Under the pieces are notes generated by a model. The model did no database searches. It was not told the origin of the DNA and saw only the letters and a program-made list of their open reading frames with translations. A stretch of DNA of 64,000 nt. Source: Leptolyngbyaceae cyanobacterium T60_A2020_046. Lineage in GTDB: Bacteria; Cyanobacteriota; Cyanobacteriia; Phormidesmidales; Phormidesmidaceae. The stretch lies in the NCBI GenBank assembly GCA_015272155.1, contig JACYME010000001.1, positions 1 through 64,000 of the forward strand. Reading direction: 5' to 3'. The number at the start of each line of letters is the position of its first letter. The stretch's first letter is position 1. Shown piece after piece: positions 34,098 to 42,187 of the stretch. A program made the translations under genes and the position numbers.

Positions 34098-34853
34098 ATG
34101 ACCTGCGAGCAGCCAACCCTCTCTACCCCTACCCTGCGCCTGCGGCGCAGCCGCGATCGCGGCTACGAAGACTTTGGCTGGACAGACAACTGGATGACCT
34201 TCTCCTTTGGCGGCTACTACGACCCCGATTGGGTGCGCTTTGGGCCGCTGCGCGTCATGGTCGAAAATCACATTCAGCCCCGGTCTGGCTTTCCGGCCCA
34301 CCCCCATCGCGATGTAGAAGTGCTGACCTATGTGGCGTCGGGCACCCTGAGCCATCAGGACAGCTTTGGGCATCGGGCCGCGATCGCGGCGGGCGACATG
34401 CAGCTCATTAGCGCGGGCAGTCGGGGCATGGTTCACGCGGAACAAAACCACCACAACGAGGTGGAGCACAACTATCAGATGTGGCTGATTCCCGATCGCC
34501 CAAATACAGAATTTGCCTATCACCAAAAGGGGTTTACCCCCGCAGAGCGCCAGGGGAGGCTGTGCCTCTATGTCTCGCCCGACGGCGACGCAGGCAGTAT
34601 GCCCATCAACACCGATGCTCGCATCTATGCCGGACTCTTTGTGTCGAGCGATCGCGCTCACCATGCCTTAGCGGCGGGGCGGGGCGCGTGGGTGCAGGTG
34701 GTGCGCGGCCAGGTTCAGGTCGCTGGGCTCAGCCTTGCCACCGGGGATGGGGTCGGCATTGCCGACTTTGCCGATCTTGACCTGGCCTTCACCGCCGACT
34801 CGGAAGTGCTGCTATTTGACGTGCGCCTCAATGTGCCAGTGCTCTGGCAGTAG
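34098..34853 (+). CDS. Pirin family protein
   Basis: 251 aa from the ATG at 34098. Bicupin pattern: NWMTFSFGGYYDPDWVRFGPLRVMVENHIQPRSGFPAHPHRDVEVLTYVASGTLSHQDSFGH, with metal ligands His-x-His, a later His, and Glu. HNEVEHNYQMWLIPD follows and the second cupin has little conservation. Bacterial relatives such as YhhW show quercetinase activity; others bind regulators. The physiological role here is unknown. A start further upstream (33978) would add 40 unconserved residues. Confidence 0.9.
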   Translation: MTCEQPTLSTPTLRLRRSRDRGYEDFGWTDNWMTFSFGGYYDPDWVRFGPLRVMVENHIQPRSGFPAHPHRDVEVLTYVASGTLSHQDSFGHRAAIAAGDMQLISAGSRGMVHAEQNHHNEVEHNYQMWLIPDRPNTEFAYHQKGFTPAERQGRLCLYVSPDGDAGSMPINTDARIYAGLFVSSDRAHHALAAGRGAWVQVVRGQVQVAGLSLATGDGVGIADFADLDLAFTADSEVLLFDVRLNVPVLWQ

Positions 34854-34886
34854 CGTCACTGGTTTCAGCGCTGCCAAGTGGAGGAC

Positions 34887-35000
34887 GATACCCATCCTCT
34901 AGAGCAGGACGAAAACGGGGCGTTTCAAAGCCCCGCTCCCACGATTGGAAGCGGGGTTGGGGTGAGGGCCAAGTGTCGTGGCAAAGGACAGAATTGGGAT
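34887..35000 (-). repeat. Dispersed repeat family 2, full copy 2
   Basis: Homologous to 19344-19462, with conserved TTGGGGTGAGGGCCAAGTGT and a CCCCGCTCCC / GGAAGCGGGG hairpin. Its right end, read on the minus strand, is TAATCCCAATTCTGTCC, where TAA is the stop codon of the GHL10 gene. Confidence 0.65.
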
Positions 35001-37099
35001 TACAGGCGAGCTTCGCCGTAGGCGAGGAAGCGCTCGATGGAGAGGATGCGGTTGCGCCACGCGCGAATGCGGTAGTCGCGGGTGGTCGCGGTTTGGATAT
35101 CCATGCCGGGGCCAAGCCCCTGGCGCAACGTTTCCAATCGCGATCGCAGTGCCGCCGACTCCCGAGCATTCGGTTCATTGGCTAGGGCCGCTAAATCTGC
35201 CTCTAGGGCGTTCACCTCCCGCGCCCAGCTTCTCAGCAGCGTAGGATCCACCCAAAGTTGGCCGCTTTCCATCAGCCAGCGCCATTCCTTCTGCAACGAC
35301 TGATAGCGCTGGTGCGCTGTTTTGAAGGCGTTGCTCTGGGGGGCAGCGGCTTGGTGTTCGCCCTGGGTTTTGTTGAGGATGCCCTGGAGGCCGGGGGTGA
35401 GGTTGTCTGCGGCAAAGAGGGCATAACCCGGCGTGGGTAAGTCACGGAGGGCCTGCATCTGGTCGATCGCGGCGGCAGGCGGCAGATTCAACAGGCGGAT
35501 GCCGGGAATCACCAGGGTAGGGCTATAGTCATTCTGCACAACCCAAGGCTGGATCAATTCTTCAAAACGATTGGTGTCTTGGGCATAGCTCATCAGCACG
35601 ATCCAATCCACCAAGCCAGACTTGGCCCAACTGCCCCAGTCTTGCTGAATCTTTTGCAAGCGCTCGTGCTCGGGCAGGGCAAAAACGGCGGTGGAAAGAA
35701 TAGTGCCAGGGCGACGGCGGCGCACCAGGGTAGACGTTTCTGAGACAAAGGAGGTGACCTGCTGAATACGGAATTCCGTCCATCGCTGCCAGAGGGCGCG
35801 TTGGCGTTCACGCTGTTCGGGAGAATCCCACCCGGTAATGCGGGGGGTGAGGTTGAGGGGGTCAACCCCGGTCATGGCCTGGAATTGGCGACGGGCGGCG
35901 ACGCCATAGCCGTAGGTGCGGTTTGCCCCTGGATCCTGGAAGGGATAGCGGATGTAGTCAAGTTGGAGGCCATCCACGTCATAGTTGGTGACGATTTCGT
36001 CGATTAGGCTCAGCAGATAGCGGCGCACCTCAGGATTGGCGGGGTCAAAGAAGGGCTTGGTTTGGCCGCGCGGGATGATGTTGCCGAGGTTGTCGTAGCC
36101 GGCCCAGCTTGGGTTGCCGTGGAGGGAAGGGCCGAGGTAGTCGGTGGGCAGGTTGAGAATGGCGTTATGGAGTTGATTGCCCGCCGCAAAGACCCACATC
36201 CAGGCGTGGAGTTCCATGTCGCGCTCGTGGGCGAGTTCGATCGCGGCTTGAAGCGGATCCCAGCGACGGGTGAGGGGGTTTTGGGATGGGGCAACGCGGC
36301 TGGGATAGATGGTATATCCGGCGTTGATGGTTTCAAGAAAAACGGTGTTGATGCCTGCGGCCTGCATCTCGTCAAAGAGGCGCGCCATGCGATCGCGGGA
36401 ACCCATGCGCACAATGGTGCCGCGATCGAGCCACATGGCCCGAATTTCGGTTTGGGCAAAGGCGCGATCGGTGGGGAAGTTTTCCCAAAGGGACTGGCGT
36501 ACCGACAGCCAACGACTCCGGGCCTCAGCGTAGGAGCGTTGCTGAATCAGGCCGGGCCAGTCTTGGATGAGCTGTCGGGCTTCGAGTAAGACGGGATGGC
36601 GGGCGGCGTCGCTACGGAGGGCAAGCTCCGCATCATCCTTGGTGGCAGTGAGTGGGGCATCGTTGTTGGTGGCTCGGAGGGCTGAGGGTTGGTTGGCCGC
36701 ATTCGCCAGAATCAGCGCGCTCTCAAAACGCCCGACTAGGTTATCGAGCTCGCTGCGCATGGCGATCGCGAGGTAGGGCGTGATGGGCGCATCGCCGGGG
36801 CGCACGTCGAGGCCCGGCGGGGCAATCTGGTCGGCGGGGTCTTCGGTGTTGCGGCGCAGCGGGATTGTCCGCTCGCGACGGGGGCTGTTTTCAGGCAGCA
36901 AAATATCGGCCTGGGCGAGGCGAATTTCTGGGGAAGCCTCGGTACCATCAGAATTTGCGGGTATGGCCCACACTAAATCTTTGAGGGTTGGGGAGGTTCC
37001 TCGACGCTGGGGGGTGGGCTCTTCCGCGATCGCGACCGGGGCGACGGCTAGGGCACTCGCAACAAGGGCAAGCCAGGAGATCCGAATGTGCTGAGTCAT
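35000..37099 (-). CDS. Secreted GHL10-family glycoside hydrolase
   Basis: 699 aa from the ATG at 37099. A signal peptide (about 1-25) precedes a 190-residue N-terminal region rich in Ala/Pro. The PF02638 catalytic domain follows: EIRAMWLDRGTIVRMGSRDRMARLFDEMQAAGINTVFLETINAGYTIYPS, ELHAWMWVFAAGN, NVGLQLDYIRYPF-type strand (DVDGLQLDYIRYPFQD) and VDWIVLMSYAQDTNRFEELIQPWV. About 130 helical residues end the protein. Relatives cleave peptidoglycan or extracellular polysaccharide; specificity is unknown. The TAA stop coincides with the end of a family 2 repeat. A promoter with 5-of-6 hexamers lies at 37220-37249. Confidence 0.88.
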   Translation of the reverse strand: MTQHIRISWLALVASALAVAPVAIAEEPTPQRRGTSPTLKDLVWAIPANSDGTEASPEIRLAQADILLPENSPRRERTIPLRRNTEDPADQIAPPGLDVRPGDAPITPYLAIAMRSELDNLVGRFESALILANAANQPSALRATNNDAPLTATKDDAELALRSDAARHPVLLEARQLIQDWPGLIQQRSYAEARSRWLSVRQSLWENFPTDRAFAQTEIRAMWLDRGTIVRMGSRDRMARLFDEMQAAGINTVFLETINAGYTIYPSRVAPSQNPLTRRWDPLQAAIELAHERDMELHAWMWVFAAGNQLHNAILNLPTDYLGPSLHGNPSWAGYDNLGNIIPRGQTKPFFDPANPEVRRYLLSLIDEIVTNYDVDGLQLDYIRYPFQDPGANRTYGYGVAARRQFQAMTGVDPLNLTPRITGWDSPEQRERQRALWQRWTEFRIQQVTSFVSETSTLVRRRRPGTILSTAVFALPEHERLQKIQQDWGSWAKSGLVDWIVLMSYAQDTNRFEELIQPWVVQNDYSPTLVIPGIRLLNLPPAAAIDQMQALRDLPTPGYALFAADNLTPGLQGILNKTQGEHQAAAPQSNAFKTAHQRYQSLQKEWRWLMESGQLWVDPTLLRSWAREVNALEADLAALANEPNARESAALRSRLETLRQGLGPGMDIQTATTRDYRIRAWRNRILSIERFLAYGEARL

Positions 37100-37582
37100 A
37101 CACCGATTACGCAAAGGGATGAACCGTAAGCCACGGGCCAGGGAGATGACTCGCTGACCCCAAAGGCCGTCTCTTGGCTCTCCATGGGGCCCGTGGTGTT
37201 ACCAGGGGCCGAAGGAGAGATCATATCTTGTCATACCGCGATTTCTCAAGGATTCCCTGCCCATTCCATAAAATTGGCCGATTGCCATGCCGGGGGGGTT
37301 GAGAATGCCTTAATATCTTGCAACATCCTGATGACAGATTCTGATTTTTTCTGTGAACGCTGACAAAATCAGGCAATTTTCTGGGGGTTAGAAATTGCTG
37401 AGGTTCCTGACAGGGCAAGACTTTGTGCCGATTGCGCCCTTGGAGATCGCACGGTATGAACCTTGGGTAAAAATACGGTGCGCGATCGCGTAGGCGCAGT
37501 ATCTTGAAAGCCAGTGATGTCGTGAGTGGGCGCGGTTTAGGTCGACATCGGATAATGCCCTGCGGTTTGCCCCTGGTGTGCT
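37100..37582. other. Divergent spacer between GHL10 and YihY genes
   Basis: 483 bp. It holds the GHL10 promoter (37220-37249). The remainder, including an AT-rich stretch near 37300-37390, shows no gene or RNA structure I recognise. Confidence 0.45.
37220..37249 (-). promoter_or_regulatory. Sigma-70-type promoter for the GHL10 gene
   Basis: Minus strand: TTGAGA (37249-37244), 18-bp spacer, TATGAT (37225-37220). Each hexamer matches the consensus at 5 of 6 positions. The leader to the ATG at 37099 is about 115 nt. Confidence 0.55.
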
Positions 37583-38605
37583 ATGGCTCGGTTTCGACAA
37601 TTTTCTTCCCCGCCGCGATCGCCCGGGCGTTCCCGGCGGGCCTGGTCAACCCAATGGCTCCGCCGGATGGGTCGCCCTTTTCGTGCCCTCAATCCGCCGC
37701 TGTTGCGAGAGTTGTTGCGGCTGAGTCTGGCCCAGCGGGTGTCGGGCTTTGCGGCCCAAATCGCCTATCTCATGAGTCTTGGCGCGATCGCGAGCCTGCT
37801 CAGTGTACTGATGTTGGGAGGGCTGTGGCCTGCGCTGGCGATGGGGCTCCAATCTCGGCTTGTGTTGCCAACGACTTGGCCAGAGGCTGCGCAGGTGGCA
37901 GAGGCTGCGGTTTGGCAGGCTAGTCGCGAGGGGTGGCAGGGGCTGGGGTTTGGCCTCAGTGTGCTGCTCGCCCTTTGGGCGCTGACCCGCGCGGTGGCCA
38001 CGGCGGTGCGATCGCTGAACTGTATTCACGGAGTTCCCCCGACCCAGCATCGGCGGGGCTGGCCAGCACTCACCCGCACCCTAGGGCTGACTTTGGGACT
38101 CGGGCTGTTGGTACTGCCGACCCTGGCGCTCTTTTTCTGGAGCGAGGGGATCGTGTTTGGCCCGGCGGTCACTGTTGATTGGCTAGGGGGTGGGCTGCGC
38201 TGGGGCTGGCGGCTGATTAGCGGCGGTTTGGCGATCGCCGCGTTGACCCTGGCCTGTGCCTGGCTCTATTGGCTGGGGCCGAGTCCCCGTCGTTTGGGCG
38301 CGCCGCTGTTGCCGGGGGCAGTGTTGGCGGCGATCGCCCTTGCCAGTTTAGGGATTATCCTGCGGCTCTATCTGGCTCGCCTGCCGGAGGCAAACTGGGT
38401 GTTTGGGCTGCTGGGGCTGGGGCTGCTGGCCTTGGTGGCAGTGCAGGGGAGTGCCCAGGCCGTGCTGATGGGGGATCAGCTCAATGTGTTGATTGGCGAT
38501 CGCTTGGCCCAGCAGCGATCGCGCCTCGCCCAAAGCCTACCGCCCGCGCCGCCCTCCTTTGACTCCTTTACCATTCGCCGCCGCGCCAACCCGCCCCGCT
38601 GGTAG
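37583..38605 (+). CDS. YihY/BrkB family membrane protein
   Basis: 340 aa with six predicted spans. Characteristic sequence: SLAQRVSGFAAQIAYLMSLGAIASLLSVL, then FGLSVLLALWALTRAVATAVRSLNCIHGVP, LGPSPRRLGAPLLPGAVLAAIALASLGIILRLYLARLP, and a last span followed by a basic tail (SFTIRRRANPPRW). The family was once annotated as ribonuclease BN; its real role in the membrane is unknown. A weak hairpin (CCCCA/TGGGG, 38607-38620) follows the stop. Confidence 0.88.
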   Translation: MARFRQFSSPPRSPGRSRRAWSTQWLRRMGRPFRALNPPLLRELLRLSLAQRVSGFAAQIAYLMSLGAIASLLSVLMLGGLWPALAMGLQSRLVLPTTWPEAAQVAEAAVWQASREGWQGLGFGLSVLLALWALTRAVATAVRSLNCIHGVPPTQHRRGWPALTRTLGLTLGLGLLVLPTLALFFWSEGIVFGPAVTVDWLGGGLRWGWRLISGGLAIAALTLACAWLYWLGPSPRRLGAPLLPGAVLAAIALASLGIILRLYLARLPEANWVFGLLGLGLLALVAVQGSAQAVLMGDQLNVLIGDRLAQQRSRLAQSLPPAPPSFDSFTIRRRANPPRW

Positions 38606-38632
38606 CCCCCAATGTTGGGGATGGCAGGCAAG

Positions 38633-38818
38633 CTATCGAATGCGCTGAAGGCTGGCGAATACCCCCGCGCCGACGGTGGTCAGCAACAGCAGCCACAGAA
38701 TGATGCCAGGTAAAAACGACAGCAGGGCAAAGCCGCGCAAGCCCCACACCAAAATTGTGACGCCCAGAATCATGAGAAAAACCTGGGTGCTGGGCGAGAG
38801 TCCTTTGCGTCTTGTCAT
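38633..38818 (-). CDS. Small membrane protein, 61 aa (tandem paralogue A)
   Basis: MTRRKGLSPSTQVFLMILGVTILVWGLRGF, then LPGIILWLLLLTTVGAGVFASLQRIR. Two hydrophobic segments are separated by a Pro-Gly turn, with a basic end. It aligns without gaps over the C-terminal 33 residues with the protein at 39064-39255 (PG-x3-W-x-L-x5-G-x-G pattern, final Arg). Function unknown. Lies convergent with the YihY gene. Confidence 0.65.
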   Translation of the reverse strand: MTRRKGLSPSTQVFLMILGVTILVWGLRGFALLSFLPGIILWLLLLTTVGAGVFASLQRIR

Positions 38819-39063
38819 GCGGTGTCTCCCTCTGGGTTACGACGCGAGGGCGTCATCTTTGGATGCTGCTTTGGATACTGTGGCTAAAACGGTTGCCAAG
38901 GCTCGGATGATCGCGATCGCTCTCACAAAAGGGCTTGGGGCGATAACCAAGCGATGATCACAATTCAGGATTGAACTGGCGACAGATTCAATCTCATGGA
39001 CTCATGGTTTGAGTTTCCCCTGAAGTGCCTATGCCGGATTTGATCGGCGATCGCGGACGGCCG

Positions 39064-39255
39064 CTACCGGGCTGACCGAATGCCGCCCAAAATCCCAATT
39101 CCCAGGGATAGCAGCACCAGCGCCCAAATCACGTAGCCTGGAATCTGCTTAATCCACCCTAGGCCGCGCACGATGAGCAAAATGGCTGCGAGCATCAGCA
39201 TCACACCCACAATATTTAACAAGATCGTGGTCGCTAGGTTGGAGTTGCTACGCAT
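39064..39255 (-). CDS. Small membrane protein, 63 aa (tandem paralogue B)
   Basis: MRSNSNLATTILLNIVGVMLMLAAILLIVRGLGW, then IPGYVIWALVLLSLGIGILGGIRSAR. It shares the two-span layout, the PG turn and the Arg-ended C-terminus of the 61-aa protein 246 bp downstream. The ATG at 39255 is chosen because the upstream extension to 39303 is basic and unconserved in style. Function unknown. Confidence 0.62.
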   Translation of the reverse strand: MRSNSNLATTILLNIVGVMLMLAAILLIVRGLGWIKQIPGYVIWALVLLSLGIGILGGIRSAR

Positions 39256-39723
39256 GGCGAAACGGGGTAAGGAGGGTGAACGAAAGCGAAACCATTGTGG
39301 CACGGGGGGATGATCCCTGAGGGGCGATCGCGCGAAATCGGCACTACCGAGCGGCAGGCTGCTGCCGATGATGGGGTGTAATGCACGCCCCCCTTTGCAG
39401 AGACTTCATTCTCACCTCGTCAAGTTTGTATCAAAATTGTGATTATTTCAGCGCAACTTTGGGGATACTACCGATCAAGCCACCCCAGGACGCAAATCTT
39501 TTGAAGATGGCCTTGAAGATTGCCATGTCGCTCCATCATGACCCGTGGATTGCTTCAGGACCATTGCGGACGAGGGTGAAGGCGTTACTCTAGAGCCTGT
39601 GTCCCTGCTCAAGCCCCGCCACGCTTCGAGCTGGGTCGGTAAAGCATCCCTAACCTCCGGATGTGCTGTTCCACAACAGTCTGAGCGTTCTAACCCCCAT
39701 CGCAATCAGAGGATTTGAGTTTC
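39256..39723. other. Intergenic spacer without a recognisable gene
   Basis: 468 bp between the small membrane gene and the START-like gene, divergently oriented. A frame at 39381-39593 has no family features. AT-rich segments near 39420-39450 could hold promoters, but no clear hexamer pair is present. Confidence 0.4.
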
Positions 39724-40299
39724 ATGGTGAATCGTCTGGCCTACGCTTCGCGATCGCACGCTCCAGCGACGAGCCCTCGCGCCTCGTCTGTTGCGACCGG
39801 AGATATTGCCGCCCTGCGCCGGGGAGAAATCGTCATCAACACGCGATCGCACGGCTTCACCGGTGGGGCCGTCACCGCTCAAATGGGCGTTCCGCTCTGC
39901 CGGGCAGACCTGTGGCCCCTGTTGACCGACTATTCGCGCTGGACGCGCTACTTTCCTAACATTACCCGCAGCGAAGAATTGCCTGCCCGCGAGCCAGGAG
40001 TGCGCCGCCTGTATCAGGTGGGCGAAAAGTCCTTTTTTGTGATGGCGGCTCAGGTAGAAATTTATCTGCGGGTGTATGAACAGTCCCAGCGATCGATCCG
40101 ATTTTGCCTAGAGCGTGGCACCTTTGCCGATTTTACCGCCGAGCTAACCCTGCAAGACTGGCACGATGTCACCCTGCTGTCCTATAGCGTGGCGGCGACA
40201 CCGTTGATTCCGGTGCCGGGCTTTGTGATTGAGCAGGGCATGAAGCGCGACCTCCCCAGCAACATGGAGCAAATGCGCCGGGTGCTGCTAGCCTCGTAA
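39724..40299 (+). CDS. SRPBCC (START-like) superfamily protein
   Basis: 191 aa from the ATG at 39724. The helix-grip fold is suggested by AQMGVPLCRADLWPLLTDYSRWTRYFPNITRSEELP near residue 60, VEIYLRVYEQSQRSIRFCLERGTFADFTAELTLQ, and the long C-terminal helix FVIEQGMKRDLPSNMEQMRRVLLAS. Cyclase/dehydrase-like members bind hydrophobic ligands; several are conserved in cyanobacteria. Ligand unknown. The next gene, 26 bp downstream, is probably cotranscribed. Confidence 0.8.
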   Translation: MVNRLAYASRSHAPATSPRASSVATGDIAALRRGEIVINTRSHGFTGGAVTAQMGVPLCRADLWPLLTDYSRWTRYFPNITRSEELPAREPGVRRLYQVGEKSFFVMAAQVEIYLRVYEQSQRSIRFCLERGTFADFTAELTLQDWHDVTLLSYSVAATPLIPVPGFVIEQGMKRDLPSNMEQMRRVLLAS

Positions 40300-40325
40300 C
40301 GAAGGTAAGACAGGGCACGCGACCG

Positions 40326-40694
40326 ATGCGACGCTGGTTTCAGAATGGGATTTGGGTGGGACTGGGCTATCTACTGTCGCCCCTTTCGTGGTGGAATGAT
40401 CTGTTCTTTAATCTGCCGATCGCGTGGGCCTTTGGCTACATGGTCAGCTTAGTGTATCCCGGCGGGCTGGTGCCGGGGACGGTGGTGGGTTATTGGCTGT
40501 CCAATTTGGCGGGGCTGGTGATGATGCAGTGGGGCACAACACGCCTATTGCAGCCCGATGCGAAACCCCGCTGGTGGCGCGATGTCGGCATTAGCCTAGG
40601 AACGGCGACGCTCTACACCGTGATCATTGCTGCGCTGGTGTATTGGCGTGTGTTGCAGGTGCCCGCTGAACTGCTGGGTGGGTTGGGATTCTGA
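40326..40694 (+). CDS. Conserved-looking integral membrane protein, 122 aa
   Basis: Three to four hydrophobic segments: WVGLGYLLSPLSWWNDLFFNLPIAWAFGYMVSLV, VVGYWLSNLAGLVMMQWGTTRLL and IISLGT-like VGISLGTATLYTVIIAALVYWRVL. The SPLSWWNDLFFNLPIAW segment looks functionally constrained, but I do not recognise a named family. It is only 26 bp downstream of the START-like gene, suggesting an operon. Confidence 0.7.
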   Translation: MRRWFQNGIWVGLGYLLSPLSWWNDLFFNLPIAWAFGYMVSLVYPGGLVPGTVVGYWLSNLAGLVMMQWGTTRLLQPDAKPRWWRDVGISLGTATLYTVIIAALVYWRVLQVPAELLGGLGF

Positions 40695-40705
40695 GCTTCC
40701 ATCCC

Positions 40706-40897
40706 TTACCGCTGGCGTTCGATGAAGGTGCGTCCGGCACTGAGGGCGGCGCTGCTGGTGGTATACACGGTGCCATCACCCAGGACATCCAGGTTGGCGT
40801 TGATGACCCAGCATTGATAGCCGCGTCCCTTCACTTGGCTGACGCCGATTATCCAGCCGGGGAGCGCTGAGACTTGGACAAAATTAGGAGTTTCCAT
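40706..40897 (-). CDS. Small hypothetical protein, 63 aa
   Basis: METPNFVQVSALPGWIIGVSQVKGRGYQCWVINANLDVLGDGTVYTTSSAALSAGRTFIERQR: predicted beta-rich with an N-terminal strand pair and a final helix. The composition and even codon use look genuine, and the ATG at 40897 is preceded by CTCCTAATTTT on the plus strand, giving a weak AGGAG-like site in the message. No family recognised. Lies convergent with the membrane-protein gene, 11 bp away. Confidence 0.55.
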   Translation of the reverse strand: METPNFVQVSALPGWIIGVSQVKGRGYQCWVINANLDVLGDGTVYTTSSAALSAGRTFIERQR

Positions 40898-41100
40898 ACC
40901 AATGCCCTTGCCTGAGTGCATCAGGCGATGTGGAATCGGGAGCAAGGCGGCGGACTCTAAAGGGCGTGGGGAGTGCAATTCGAAAATTGCGATCGCCCTA
41001 AAATGCTTCTGTTGTACCTCAGGATAACGAGGGCTGTCGAAAATGGTGGCCCTGTGATAGCGTGCAGGCAGCTTGGCGGCCTTTCTATTCCCGGTGCGCG

Positions 41101-41763
41101 ATGTCGAATCAAACCTTGGGGCTTGCCCCCGCCCTGTATGACTATTTGTTGGCGGCGTCGCTGCGGGAGTCGCCGATTTTGGCGGAGCTGCGGCGGGTGA
41201 CAGCGAGCCATCCGATGGCGCAAATGCAGATTGCGCCGGAGCAGGGCCAGTTTATGGCGCTGCTGGTGCGGCTGTTGCAGGCAAAGCGGACGCTGGAGGT
41301 GGGCGTATTTACGGGCTATAGCGCGCTGGCGGTGGCCTTGGCATTGCCGGAGGAGGGGCGGGTGGTGGCCTGTGATGTGAGTGAGGACGATACGACGATC
41401 GCGCGATCGTTCTGGGAAAAGGCGGGGGTGGCCCACAAAATTGACCTGCGCATTGCCCCTGCGACTGAGACGCTTGATCGTCTGTTGCAAGACGGTGCCG
41501 CCGAAAGCTTTGACTTTGCCTTTATCGATGCAGATAAAAGCAGCTACCTCACCTACTATGAGCAGGCGCTGCGGCTGGTGCGACCGGGCGGGCTGATTGC
41601 GATCGACAATGTGCTGTGGTCGGGACGAGTGGCGGATCCTACGGTGCAGGACAATCGCACGGAGAAGATTCGCGCTTTCAATGCGCATCTGTTGACGGAC
41701 GATCGCGTAGACATCAGCCTCGTGCCCATTGCAGATGGGCTCACCCTAGCGCTGAAGCGCTGA
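41101..41763 (+). CDS. Class I SAM-dependent O-methyltransferase (caffeoyl-CoA OMT type)
   Basis: 220 aa from the ATG at 41101. Motif I LEVGVFTGYSALAVALALP; ARSFWEKAGV; FDFAFIDADKSSYLTYYEQALRLVRPGGLIAIDNVLWSGRVADP carries the metal-binding Asp-Asp-Asn set of cation-dependent catechol O-methyltransferases. The cyanobacterial relative in Synechocystis methylates catechol-type phenylpropanoids in vitro; the natural substrate is unknown. Confidence 0.92.
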   Translation: MSNQTLGLAPALYDYLLAASLRESPILAELRRVTASHPMAQMQIAPEQGQFMALLVRLLQAKRTLEVGVFTGYSALAVALALPEEGRVVACDVSEDDTTIARSFWEKAGVAHKIDLRIAPATETLDRLLQDGAAESFDFAFIDADKSSYLTYYEQALRLVRPGGLIAIDNVLWSGRVADPTVQDNRTEKIRAFNAHLLTDDRVDISLVPIADGLTLALKR

Positions 41764-42184
41764 CCGCATGACCTTGCTATCCATTGGCAAAAGTCGCCCG
41801 AAATTATCTCAGCAGGAGCTTCTAGATTCCGCTTGGGGGGCTAAACCTCACCGCCTGCGGCACCGCTCCTTCTCAAGGAGCGGTTGATTCACGGTGCGGG
41901 TGCAGTCGTTATGCCGAATCTGACTGGGTTTCCGGTTCCTCTCCTTGCCAAGGAGAGGTTAGGTGAGGTTCTATAGCCCTGACAACCGCCACAACCGATC
42001 TCTAAAACGACTGACTGGCAGGCGATATCGCAACTTTTGCTCAAGGGTAGAGCCCAAGCTTGGGAGCGAGATTTGGGCTGAGGGTAAACGCCGCAGTAAA
42101 ACCAAGAATTGACACAAGGAGGGCTTCAACCCTGACTGTTGGAAAGGATCCATTATGTGCTGTGCGATGTCTCAAGAATTGGGA
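41764..42184. other. Intergenic spacer carrying a family 1 repeat
   Basis: 421 bp between convergent genes. About half is the inverted copy of the family 1 repeat (41844-42052). The right edge, AGAATTGGGATTA at 42175-42187, is an end fragment of family 2 that runs into the stop codon of the next gene. No coding sequence. Confidence 0.6.
41844..42052 (-). repeat. Dispersed structured repeat, family 1, copy 2 (inverted)
   Basis: The reverse complement aligns with 3911-4116 over nearly identical length. The core is bounded by AACCTCACC (41844-41852) and GGTGAGGTT (41962-41970) and includes two hairpins (CCGCTCCTT/AAGGAGCGG and CCTCTCCTT/AAGGAGAGG). One hairpin has a compensatory change relative to copy 1 (GCTCCTT with AAGGAGC instead of TCTCCTT with AAGGAGA). 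Confidence 0.75.
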
Positions 42185-42187
42185 TTA
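42175..42187 (-). repeat. End fragment of family 2 repeat at a stop codon
   Basis: Read on the minus strand: TAATCCCAATTCT, identical over 13 bases to the sequence at the GHL10 stop (35002 downward). Here again TAA is the stop codon of the coding sequence. Confidence 0.5.
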
